Shown here in pieces: positions 46,313-52,296 of a DNA stretch of 64,000 bases. The notes under the pieces were generated by a model. The model did no database searches. It worked only from the letters and a program-made list of their open reading frames with translations, and had not been told where the DNA came from. Source of the DNA: a virus; the IMG/VR virus record IMGVR_UViG_3300032224_000970, positions 95,684-159,683 of that record; one strand, 5' to 3'. Both the position numbers and the translations under genes were made by a program. Every line of letters starts with the position of its first letter. Within the stretch, counting starts at the first letter, position 1.

Positions 46313-46388
46313 GCTCGGTTCGTCTATCGGCTAGGACACTGCCCTTTCACGGCAGGAAGGAGGGGTTCGATTCCCCCACCGAGTACCA
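46313..46388 (+). tRNA. tRNA-Glu (TTC)
   Basis: Anticodon loop CTTTCAC on a perfect CTGCC/GGCAG stem; acceptor GCTCGGT / ACCGAGT; CCA encoded. Confidence 0.93.
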
Positions 46389-46403
46389 GATTTAATTGTA
46401 TTG

Positions 46404-46470
46404 GGTTACCAAGCCAGTAGGTAACTTAGGAGAGAATAATCAGTAGCCGTACTGACTCTCGCTAAGTTAC
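46404..46470 (+). ncRNA. Switch-like hairpin pair
   Basis: GTAACTTAG-GAGAG...CTCTC-G-CTAAGTTAC with an inner TCAGTA/TACTGA forms a 20-bp hairpin (46421-46470). An upstream GTTACC (46405-46410) can pair instead with GGTAAC (46420-46425), so the two folds exclude each other. No ORF fits here. Confidence 0.5.
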
Positions 46471-46608
46471 AAGAAACCTTGAGATAGTATCAGGAGGACG
46501 CTGGAACAACTTGGCACGTAATGTGATTGATGACCAGTCGTAGGACGACTACGTGGTTAACCATCGGATGGTGGTTGTCAGCAATCATCCCAGTATAATT
46601 AAATGTGG

Positions 46609-46757
46609 TATTAGTTTAGTGTTATCAAGGTATCGTTATAGGACGCTATGACTACTCGACAGTTAGGGTGCGACTGAAACTGTCTGATATAACTGCCACT
46701 CGCTTGTCAGTGCTAGCTACATTGTTGACAAATAGGCACGATAACACTAAACTAATA
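46609..46757 (+). ncRNA. Structured RNA closed by an 18-bp helix
   Basis: Bases 46609-46626 pair perfectly with 46740-46757. Inside are GTTATA/TATAAC (46635/46688), GACAGTT/AACTGTC (46658/46678) and TTGTCA/TGACAA (46704/46726), a multi-helix junction. The segment lies between tRNA-Glu and tRNA-Tyr in a 373-base stretch without a gene. I recognise no known RNA family. Confidence 0.6.
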
Positions 46758-46761
46758 TTAT

Positions 46762-46854
46762 GGAGGTATTGTAGATATGGCGTGTTCTGCAGCGGACTGT
46801 AAATCCGTTCCCTCGTGGTAAACATTGTTGGTTCGACTCCAACTACCTCCACCA
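46762..46854 (+). tRNA. tRNA-Tyr (GTA)
   Basis: Anticodon loop CTGTAAA on GCGGA/TCCGT, long variable arm typical of bacterial Tyr tRNAs; CCA encoded. It starts 4 bases after the closing helix of the structured RNA. Confidence 0.92.
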
Positions 46855-46980
46855 TATTCGGCAACTTCGGTTGCTGCCGATCCAGCTAAAGGTGCTGGCG
46901 TGTCATTCGGTGTATCACCTAGATATACTTTCGGTATCCACGAAGAGATACGGCTAAAGTTCGTAATGCCAACGATTTTT
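46855..46980 (+). ncRNA. Hairpin-rich spacer RNA
   Basis: 126 bases without an ORF between two tRNAs. CAAC-TTCG-GTTG has a UUCG tetraloop; CCAGC/GCTGG (46882/46894) and ATAC/GTAT hairpins follow. It would be released as a separate RNA by tRNA processing. Confidence 0.35.
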
Positions 46981-47055
46981 GGTTTGTAAGTGTTCATGGA
47001 CGCACGTATGCCTGTCACGCATAAAGAAGGGGATCGTTACCCCTACAGACCGCCA
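46981..47055 (+). tRNA. tRNA-Asp (GTC)
   Basis: Anticodon loop CTGTCAC on TATGC/GCATA; acceptor GGTTTGT / ACAGACC; CCA encoded. T loop is ATCGTTA, as in tRNA-Ile here. Confidence 0.88.
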
Positions 47056-47080
47056 AGTTATTGTTGTGAAGGAAAAGAAA

Positions 47081-47434
47081 ATGAATATAAATGATATGGT
47101 TGGTAAAGTGTTCACTTCGGTGACACAAGATGGTTATGAGATGGTGTTTAAGAATGAAACTGAAACATTCAAATTCTATCACTATCAAGATTGTTGTGAG
47201 TCTGTTACTATCGATGACATCGTTGGTGACTTGTCTGACTTAGAAGATGCACCACTGTTGATTGCTGAAGAAGTTTCTGGTGAAGCACCTGTGTTGGATG
47301 ATGAATATCATGAGTGCGTTGAGTGGACATTCTACAAATTCGCAACTCGTAAAGGTTATGTTGATGTGCGTTGGTTTGGTGAGTCTAATGGCTACTACTC
47401 AACTAGCGTTGATTTGGAATATGAATTAGTATAG
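47081..47434 (+). CDS. DUF7448-like conserved phage protein
   Basis: 117 residues from the ATG at 47081 (GAAGGAAAAG upstream). The VGKVF-x(n)-ETETFKFYHYQDCCESV core and WTFYKFATRKGYVDVRWFG strand match a small beta-rich family common in phages. Function unknown. It stands alone among tRNA genes, so it is probably expressed with them. Confidence 0.75.
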   Translation: MNINDMVGKVFTSVTQDGYEMVFKNETETFKFYHYQDCCESVTIDDIVGDLSDLEDAPLLIAEEVSGEAPVLDDEYHECVEWTFYKFATRKGYVDVRWFGESNGYYSTSVDLEYELV

Positions 47435-47439
47435 TATAT

Positions 47440-47514
47440 TGCGGGAAGGTCAAGTTGACCCGAATGGTCTCATAAGCCATATCGAGGGTGGAGCGTTACC
47501 ACCTCCCGCTACCA
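47440..47514 (+). tRNA. tRNA with CAT anticodon, copy 2 (initiator-like)
   Basis: Anticodon loop CTCATAA on ATGGT/GCCAT. Positions 1 and 72 are T and T, an unpaired end as in bacterial initiator tRNAs. T loop is AGCGTTA. It may be fMet, but the third GC pair of the initiator anticodon stem is T-G. Confidence 0.8.
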
Positions 47515-47757
47515 AACCTGCAGCTAATCACTGCTAGTGTGATCCGCACGAGAGAAACTGATTGACGATCAGTAGGATGGTTCTCCCTTTGAATAGGGCA
47601 TGAGTAAAATCATGGGTCTACCTAACCAGCGTTGGCAACACGAGAGTTCTGTCTGTGGCGAGTGGGTGGAGGGAGTGCGTGATGAAAGATTAATTGGAGT
47701 AAAACCTGACCAAATTTCTGATGCTCTATAATTACCACGACAGACAGGAAGCATTTA
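47515..47757 (+). ncRNA. Structured RNA between two tRNAs
   Basis: 243 bases with no convincing ORF. Helices: GAGAA/TTCTC (47552/47581) enclosing ACTGAT/ATCAGT (47557/47568), CCCT/AGGG, CATGA/TCATG (47599/47610), and a long-range CTGTCTGT/ACAGACAG (47649/47740). No known family recognised. Confidence 0.5.
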
Positions 47758-47834
47758 GCCCAGATGACGGAATTGGTATACGTGTTGGTCTTAGAAGCCA
47801 AATTTTGAGAGTTCGAGTCTCTCTCTGGGCACCA
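47758..47834 (+). tRNA. tRNA-Leu (TAG)
   Basis: Anticodon loop CTTAGAA on TTGGT/GCCAA; acceptor GCCCAGA / TCTGGGC; CCA encoded. Confidence 0.92.
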
Positions 47835-47839
47835 ATTAT

Positions 47840-47914
47840 GGATCGTTAACTCAGTGGTAGAGTGTCTCTTTTACACGGAGAAGGTCGGGAGTTCGAATCT
47901 CTCACGATCCACCA
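47840..47914 (+). tRNA. tRNA-Val (TAC)
   Basis: Anticodon loop TTTACAC on TCTCT/GGAGA; acceptor GGATCGT / ACGATCC; CCA encoded. Confidence 0.92.
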
Positions 47915-47965
47915 TTTTTATTAGGAGATAGTTATGAAGCGAAAATCTAAAACCCGAAAGAGTAT

Positions 47966-48041
47966 GGGGGTATGGTGAAATGGTTATCACAGCAGACTTT
48001 TAATCTGCCAGTTTAGGGTTCGAGTCCCTGTGCCCCTACCA
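47966..48041 (+). tRNA. tRNA-Lys (TTT)
   Basis: Anticodon loop CTTTTAA on GCAGA/TCTGC; acceptor GGGGGTA / TGCCCCT; CCA encoded. Confidence 0.92.
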
Positions 48042-48119
48042 TATAAAAACACATTTCAGCAGGATAGCCTGTGGTGGATAGTTTCTGTTTAGTACAGTAT
48101 TCGAAGTGTGTTTCTATAT
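48042..48119 (+). ncRNA. tRNA-sized structured RNA
   Basis: Ends ATATAAAAACACA (from 48041) and TGTGTTTCTATAT (48107-48119) pair over 13 positions with one mismatch. Inside are CAGG-ATAG-CCTG and CTGT-TTAGT-ACAG hairpins. It fills the space between tRNA-Lys and a CAT tRNA exactly, but is not a tRNA itself. Confidence 0.5.
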
Positions 48120-48194
48120 GGTAACATAGCACAATGGCAGTGCACATCCTTCATACGGATAAGGTTATTGGTTCAAGTCCAATTGTTACCACCA
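48120..48194 (+). tRNA. tRNA with CAT anticodon, copy 3 (Met or Ile2)
   Basis: Anticodon loop TTCATAC on CATCC/GGATA-type stem; acceptor GGTAACA / TGTTACC fully paired; CCA encoded. Confidence 0.88.
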
Positions 48195-48204
48195 AAGGAA
48201 TTTT

Positions 48205-48440
48205 ATGTTAGAATATGTAGTTACATTTATTGCCATATTCATGCTTGATGTTGTTTATACATATTATCTAAGATGTGTGGCTAACAATCATGTTCTCGGT
48301 GCCAGTTGCTGGTCGATTGCATGTTACCTTCTTGGAAGTGTTGCTGTAATCAATTATACAAGTAATCACTGGTTGTTACTACCTGCAGTTGCTGGTGCAT
48401 TTTGTGGCACCTATGTAGGTATGATATTGAAAAGAAATAA

Positions 48441-48450
<10 letters not shown>
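48205..48450 (+). CDS. Small three-span membrane protein
   Basis: 81 residues, AAAGGAATTTT before the ATG. Hydrophobic helices VVTFIAIFMLDVVYTYYL, ACYLLGSVAVINY and WLLLPAVAGAFCGTYVGMI. Conserved in style with small membrane proteins of other large phages. Its last ten bases are also the first ten of tRNA-Pro. Confidence 0.75.
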
Positions 48451-48517
<67 letters not shown>

Positions 48518-48524
48518 AGTTTTT

Positions 48525-48598
48525 GCCCTATTAGTTAAATGGTAGAACATCGGTTTTGTAATCCGAGGAAGGCAGTTCGATTCTGTCATGGGGCACCA
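48525..48598 (+). tRNA. tRNA-Thr (TGT)
   Basis: Anticodon loop TTTGTAA; acceptor GCCCTAT / ATGGGGC; CCA encoded. One mismatch next to the anticodon loop. Confidence 0.88.
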
Positions 48599-48606
48599 AG
48601 TTTTAT

Positions 48607-48681
48607 TCCACAGTAGCACAGCGGTAGTGCAGTTGACTGTTAATCAATTGGTCGGAGGTTCGATCCCTTCCTGTGGAGCCA
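48607..48681 (+). tRNA. tRNA-Asn (GTT)
   Basis: Anticodon loop CTGTTAA on GTTGA/TCAAT; acceptor TCCACAG / CTGTGGA; CCA encoded. Confidence 0.93.
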
Positions 48682-48683
48682 GT

Positions 48684-48759
48684 TTTGTGGTAAGGAAAGT
48701 AAAAGGAGAATGGGCAAGTCGTTGGCTAGACAATGACTAGATACCTCACCTGCCACAAA
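48684..48759 (+). ncRNA. tRNA-sized structured RNA
   Basis: 76 bases closed by TTTGTGG / CCACAAA (48684/48753), with an AGTCGTTG / CAATGACT hairpin (one G-T pair) near the 3' side. No CCA, no T arm. It lies between tRNA-Asn and tRNA-Ala. Confidence 0.45.
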
Positions 48760-48767
48760 TTTTATTT

Positions 48768-48841
48768 GGGGGATTAGTTAAATGGGATAACCATGGCTTT
48801 GCAAGCCATTATTGAGAGTTCGATTCTCTCATCCTCCACCA
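48768..48841 (+). tRNA. tRNA-Ala (TGC)
   Basis: Anticodon loop TTTGCAA on ATGGC/GCCAT; acceptor GGGGGAT / ATCCTCC. The G3-T70 pair is the alanine identity element. CCA encoded. Confidence 0.93.
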
Positions 48842-48857
48842 ATTATGAAAGATAGCA

Positions 48858-49307
48858 ATGATACACGTAATCAAAGAACTGACTGAAGCGATATACAGCA
48901 TACTAACTGAAGATCCAGTTAGACCACATATCCCACAGCTGGATCGTGTTGGTGAACACAAAGATGTTTTCGTATATCGTAATCAAGATCAATCAGTTGC
49001 AGCAATCACATGTGTCAGCTATCAGAATTTTGTTCCAGTAAGCGAACGTGAGTTGTTTCAAGATTGCGAGAAACCAACCATCGCAGTGTTCTATACAATA
49101 TGGAGTTATGCTCCAGGAGCAGGTCGTTCACTGATATTTGATGCGGTTAAATATATCAAGGAAACGAATCCGAACATTGAACGATTCGTTACTCTATCTC
49201 CAAAGACAGAGACAGCGAAAAGGTTTCACATACGTAATGGTGCTATCATCTTTAGAGAGAATGAAGAAACAACTAACTATGAATATGTTAATGCAGTATT
49301 GCTCTAG
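48858..49307 (+). CDS. GNAT-like acetyltransferase family protein
   Basis: 149 residues. AAITCVSYQNF, the FYTIWSYAPGAGRSLI strand-turn-helix (acetyl-CoA-loop-like), ERFVTLSPKTETAKRFH and a final ETTNYEYV strand form the pattern of a phage GNAT-like family. Acceptor unknown. The stop codon lies inside the following tRNA gene. Confidence 0.65.
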   Translation: MIHVIKELTEAIYSILTEDPVRPHIPQLDRVGEHKDVFVYRNQDQSVAAITCVSYQNFVPVSERELFQDCEKPTIAVFYTIWSYAPGAGRSLIFDAVKYIKETNPNIERFVTLSPKTETAKRFHIRNGAIIFRENEETTNYEYVNAVLL

Positions 49308-49376
49308 TAGCTCAGTTGGTAGAGCAACTGATTAGTAATCAGTAGGTCTGCGGTTCGAATCCGTACTAGAGCACCA
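49301..49376 (+). tRNA. tRNA-Thr with AGT anticodon
   Basis: Perfect cloverleaf: acceptor GCTCTAG / CTAGAGC, anticodon stem ACTGA/TCAGT with loop TTAGTAA, T loop TTCGAAT; CCA encoded. A34 outside Arg-ACG is rare in bacteria. The first 7 bases overlap the upstream coding sequence. Confidence 0.9.
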
Positions 49377-49405
49377 TTTTAAAAATAAAATTGGGGAGAT
49401 GAAAG

Positions 49406-49684
49406 ATGAGTGATGGTGGAAAAGGTAGTGCGCCAAGACCATTAGCAGTTTCTTATGATGAGTATACAGCTAAATGGAATGCAATATTCAGGAACGAGGG
49501 TGTTAGTAAGTCACAGGCAAAACGATTAGCAGTGCAACGTGAAGATAACACTGGCACTGATAAGAATGAATACTACGATGTTCTTTCTACAGAAGACTGT
49601 ATAGATCCTGTTACACGTGATGATTCAGCTGCTGAAGATGAAGCATTCAAGTATGTGGAGGAACATCAGAAATATAAAGTATAA
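49406..49684 (+). CDS. Conserved small phage protein (MSDGGKGSAPRP start)
   Basis: 92 residues; GGGGAG upstream of the ATG. The start MSDGGKGSAPRPLAVSYDEY and the following WNAIF motif mark a family of short phage proteins. Hydrophilic with an acidic C-terminus. No function known. Confidence 0.72.
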   Translation: MSDGGKGSAPRPLAVSYDEYTAKWNAIFRNEGVSKSQAKRLAVQREDNTGTDKNEYYDVLSTEDCIDPVTRDDSAAEDEAFKYVEEHQKYKV

Positions 49685-49685
49685 T

Positions 49686-49759
49686 ATCTCGATAGTGTAA
49701 TGGCAGCATACCAGTCTCCAAAACTGTTGGTCGGGGTTCGAGTCCCTGTCGGGATGCCA
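49686..49759 (+). tRNA. tRNA-Trp (CCA)
   Basis: Anticodon loop CTCCAAA on CAGT/ACTG; acceptor ATCTCGA / TCGGGAT with one T-G pair, discriminator G; CCA encoded. Confidence 0.92.
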
Positions 49760-49849
49760 GAAAAAGTCCTTGAGGATAGATCAAGGCAGATTAATCACCT
49801 CCGAGTTCGGAGTAGTTTGATTAGCAGCAGGTGGAAGCCCTGCACCATT
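49760..49849 (+). ncRNA. Hairpin-rich RNA between tRNA-Trp and tRNA-Gly
   Basis: Stems CCTTGA/TCAAGG (49768/49781), TAATCA/TGATTA (49792/49818) enclosing CTCCG/CGGAG, and GCAGG/CCTGC (49827/49839). Ends in a chance-like CACCA. 90 bases, no ORF. Confidence 0.45.
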
Positions 49850-49923
49850 GCGGGTAAGCACAAGGTGTGTCGCCAGCCTTCCAAGCTGTGCAGAGTGGAG
49901 TTCGACTCTCCCTATCCGCTCCA
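49850..49923 (+). tRNA. tRNA-Gly (TCC)
   Basis: Anticodon loop CTTCCAA on CAGC/GCTG; acceptor GCGGGTA / TATCCGC; discriminator T; CCA encoded. Confidence 0.9.
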
Positions 49924-49944
49924 TAAAATATAAGAGGTGTAGTC

Positions 49945-50427
49945 ATGAAAAAAATTAATATTGATGAAGTGAAAACTTACATTGAAGTACAGAGTCCCGA
50001 AACAAAAATCTACATTGGTGGTGACTCCGAACGATTTAATATTGGTAATGACTGGTATGCGGACTACACACTTGCGATTGTTGTTCATATCAATGGTAAC
50101 AATGGATGTAAAATTTTTGGTGAAACCATTCGTGAACGTGACTGGGATCAGAAGAAAGACAAGCCACGTATGCGTCTGATGAACGAAGTATACAAGATCG
50201 CAGAGTTATACCTAAAGTTGCAAGACGTATTGGAAGATAGAGAGGTAGAAGTTCACCTAGATATCAATCCAAACGAAATGCATGGTTCAAGTTGCGTTAT
50301 CAATGAAGCAGTCGGTTACATTCGTGGTATGTGTAATGTTATCCCACTGGTTAAACCAAATGCATTTGCAGCAAGTTATGCAGCAGATAGATTGAAGTGG
50401 GTTATGCAAGAAAGAAAAGTTGCTTGA
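49945..50427 (+). CDS. RNase H-like nuclease family protein (DUF458 type)
   Basis: 160 residues. IYIGGDSERFN gives the first acidic residue of an RNase H-like fold, VEVHLDINPNEMHGSS another, and PNAFAASYAADRLK a C-terminal helix, in the style of the DUF458 family. Likely acts on nucleic acid; unproven. Preceded by AAGAGGTG and followed by a strong promoter. Confidence 0.68.
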   Translation: MKKINIDEVKTYIEVQSPETKIYIGGDSERFNIGNDWYADYTLAIVVHINGNNGCKIFGETIRERDWDQKKDKPRMRLMNEVYKIAELYLKLQDVLEDREVEVHLDINPNEMHGSSCVINEAVGYIRGMCNVIPLVKPNAFAASYAADRLKWVMQERKVA

Positions 50428-50452
50428 CATGCAATAATGTTTAGCGTATAAT
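50424..50452 (+). promoter_or_regulatory. Promoter TTGACA-17-TATAAT
   Basis: Consensus TTGACA (50424-50429) overlaps the stop of the previous gene; TATAAT (50447-50452); spacer 17. Serves the 50480 gene and probably the RNA region behind it. Confidence 0.85.
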
Positions 50453-50479
50453 TATGTTTATTGAAATGAAGGAATGACT

Positions 50480-51067
50480 ATGGAAACTATTAATTTGAGA
50501 AAAGCAAATGCAATCCAAAGCGAGATCCGTAAAGCGATCTCTAGTTCTGATGTTAGCGATACTGCTACCATCACTGAGTACAGCAAAGACATTGCTGGTA
50601 GTCTTGAGAAAGCAATGGCAGATTATGCCACTGATGTTACTCGCAAGGTAGCATTAAACACTGCGTTGTTTAACATTCGTAAGAGTGTTGCTCAAGCAAA
50701 CGCCACTAATGGTATTAGCGATATCCTTGCTGATGTTGAATTGGTCGATGCCAAGATCACAGTTTACAGCAATGTTGCCACTAAGCAAGTTGCTAAGACT
50801 CTGACTGAAATCTCTAATCGTATCGAGAAGATTAAAGCTGTGCCACCTGATGCTTCTCGTGCTGCAGCAATCTATGGTGATCGTTACAACACAGTGGAAA
50901 CATCTGTTGTTGAACAAGGTACTATCGATGGTGCCAAACAAATTGTCAAGCAATTGAAGCGTGAGAAGCAAGCACTTCAAGACAAACTGTTGACACTGAA
51001 TGTTAACACTACAATCAACATTGATAGTGTTGATGAGATGGTTTTGAAGATCGAAGGTATTTTGTAA
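50480..51067 (+). CDS. Helical conserved phage protein
   Basis: 195 residues from the ATG at 50480 (AAGG at good distance; the ATG at 50474 is too close to it). Helical throughout: ANAIQSEIRKAI, ISDILADVELVDAKITVYSN and QLKREKQALQDKLLTLNV. A family of T4-like aquatic phages with no known function. It has its own consensus promoter, so it is likely early. Confidence 0.75.
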   Translation: METINLRKANAIQSEIRKAISSSDVSDTATITEYSKDIAGSLEKAMADYATDVTRKVALNTALFNIRKSVAQANATNGISDILADVELVDAKITVYSNVATKQVAKTLTEISNRIEKIKAVPPDASRAAAIYGDRYNTVETSVVEQGTIDGAKQIVKQLKREKQALQDKLLTLNVNTTINIDSVDEMVLKIEGIL

Positions 51068-51071
51068 GTTT

Positions 51072-51320
51072 TGAGGAACAGTGCGATAAGAGAGCAGAAT
51101 GGGTAGTTGCAAAAATCTAATACTTCTAAAGTATTGGCTTGGTCTTGAAAACCAAATCCGAACAATTGTCCGACTCTGTTGTTGCTCCACGATATATACT
51201 AGACTGTTATAGTCGTTGCTTGTTGCTTCGTGGTTTATAACTTTTGTGGACTGTCCATTGCATATTGCTAATTGCATATTGCTATGCGACTATTCGCTTG
51301 AATTGAAACACTGTTCCTCA
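51072..51320 (+). ncRNA. 249-nt RNA closed by a 12-bp helix, with a tRNA-like part
   Basis: TGAGGAACAGTG (51072-51083) pairs exactly with CACTGTTCCTCA (51309-51320). Inside is a tRNA-Ser(TGA)-like piece (51092-51189): GAGCA...TGCTC ends and a TTGGT-CTTGAAA-ACCAA anticodon arm, but poor D and T arms. A 14-base unit ATTGCATATTGCTA is repeated in tandem at 51257-51284. No ORF. Confidence 0.55.
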
Positions 51321-51323
51321 TCT

Positions 51324-51399
51324 GCGGGAGTAATTCAGTTGGTAGAATGCCTGCTTGCCAAGCAGAATGTCGTCGGTTCGAGTCCGATCTCCCGCTCCA
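51324..51399 (+). tRNA. tRNA-Gly (GCC)
   Basis: Anticodon loop TTGCCAA on CCTGC/GCAGA-type stem; acceptor GCGGGAG / CTCCCGC; discriminator T; CCA encoded. Last tRNA of the cluster. Confidence 0.93.
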
Positions 51400-51417
51400 A
51401 TTTTATAGGATGATTTT

Positions 51418-51786
51418 ATGTTTACTCTGTTGGTTCTACTGCAAGTGAAACACTGGTATGTTGACTTCGTTATGCAAACTCCAGAAATGGTTGCAGGTAA
51501 AGGTATCTACGGAAATCCACATGGCATCGTTCACTCTCTCCAGCATGCAGCTGCAACACTTGCACTGCTGCTTCTCGCTATCAATCCCACGATAGCAATC
51601 TCACTCGCAGCACTCGACTTCGTCACTCACTATCATATAGACTGGGTGAAGATTCGTTTCGGTTGCCGAGACATACAGAATCCCAAATTTTGGAATCATC
51701 TTGGTCTTGACCAGATGGCGCATCAGATCGTTTACATAACAATTGCAATCTTTGCTGCAAGTGCAATGGGTGCAGTTATAATCTAG
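51418..51786 (+). CDS. DUF3307-like membrane protein
   Basis: 122 residues: QVKHWYVDFVMQTPEMVAGK, then HGIVHSLQHAAATLALLLL, THYHIDWVKIRFGCRD and LDQMAHQIVYITIAIF. The conserved His/Asp residues at membrane faces and four hydrophobic segments are typical of the DUF3307 family of phage and bacterial membrane proteins. Function unknown. Confidence 0.82.
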   Translation: MFTLLVLLQVKHWYVDFVMQTPEMVAGKGIYGNPHGIVHSLQHAAATLALLLLAINPTIAISLAALDFVTHYHIDWVKIRFGCRDIQNPKFWNHLGLDQMAHQIVYITIAIFAASAMGAVII

Positions 51787-51794
51787 GAGATAGT

Positions 51795-51992
51795 ATGGAA
51801 GAACAGCCAGTCAAACTTACATTCAAAGAACAGTGGGAACAACGCAAGTTGCTCAAACGATCCAAGAAGAAAGCCAAGAAAGAATTAGTGAAGAAGGGTT
51901 ACGATCCTTCGTCAGCATCATCGATGGTCAAGAAAGCATTAAAGAACATATCAAATAAACCAGAACGCAAAGCAGCGAATAGAGGTGGGTAA
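51795..51992 (+). CDS. Small very basic protein
   Basis: 65 residues, Lys-rich helices (EQRKLLKRSKKKAKKELVKK) and a basic tail ending ANRGG. Possibly nucleic-acid binding. GGAG precedes the ATG. The stop overlaps the next start. Confidence 0.68.
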   Translation: MEEQPVKLTFKEQWEQRKLLKRSKKKAKKELVKKGYDPSSASSMVKKALKNISNKPERKAANRGG

Positions 51993-52168
51993 TGATATAC
52001 TTACAAAAACCAAATGGGCAAACAGTTGCAATTAATCCGCTACAGGTATTGATGATAACCGAAGGTACAGCTGGTTGCACGATACACTTTGTTGGTGGTG
52101 TAAATACGATGACCAATGAAAGTTATCTCGATGTTGTTGCCAAGATCAAAGTAGCATTGGAGAAATAA
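51992..52168 (+). CDS. FlbD-like small beta protein
   Basis: 58 residues: MIYLQKPNGQTVAINPLQV, then strands with TIHFVGGVNTMTNESYLDVV. The M-I-x-L-x-x-x-N-G-x-x-x-x-I-N start and the E-S-Y-x-x-V-V end match the FlbD fold found in flagellar loci and many phages. The overlap TAATG at both ends supports expression. Function in phages unknown. Confidence 0.7.
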   Translation: MIYLQKPNGQTVAINPLQVLMITEGTAGCTIHFVGGVNTMTNESYLDVVAKIKVALEK

Positions 52169-52296
52169 TGACTATACTGACTGTAGTTGTCTATGGTTTC
52201 TTTACTGCATTTGGCTGGTGGGGTGCACAGCACTATGTGATCGAGCCATACTTTCCTGAGCCAATTAAAAAAGAAGTTAAGAATGGCGATCAGTAA
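52168..52296 (+). CDS. Single-span membrane peptide
   Basis: 42 residues: one N-terminal transmembrane helix (MTILTVVVYGFFTAFGWWGA) and a charged cytoplasmic tail. The ATG overlaps the previous stop; 14 bases overlap the next gene. No known family. Confidence 0.62.
   Translation: MTILTVVVYGFFTAFGWWGAQHYVIEPYFPEPIKKEVKNGDQ

Noticed and set aside
47934-47978. 13-codon ORF with an AGGAG site running into tRNA-Lys
   Set aside because: Ends inside the tRNA; too short; likely chance.
51072-51189. RNase P RNA or tmRNA identity for the 51.1 kb RNA
   Set aside because: A short resemblance to conserved RNase P bases is limited to a few positions, and no tag-peptide reading frame is evident.
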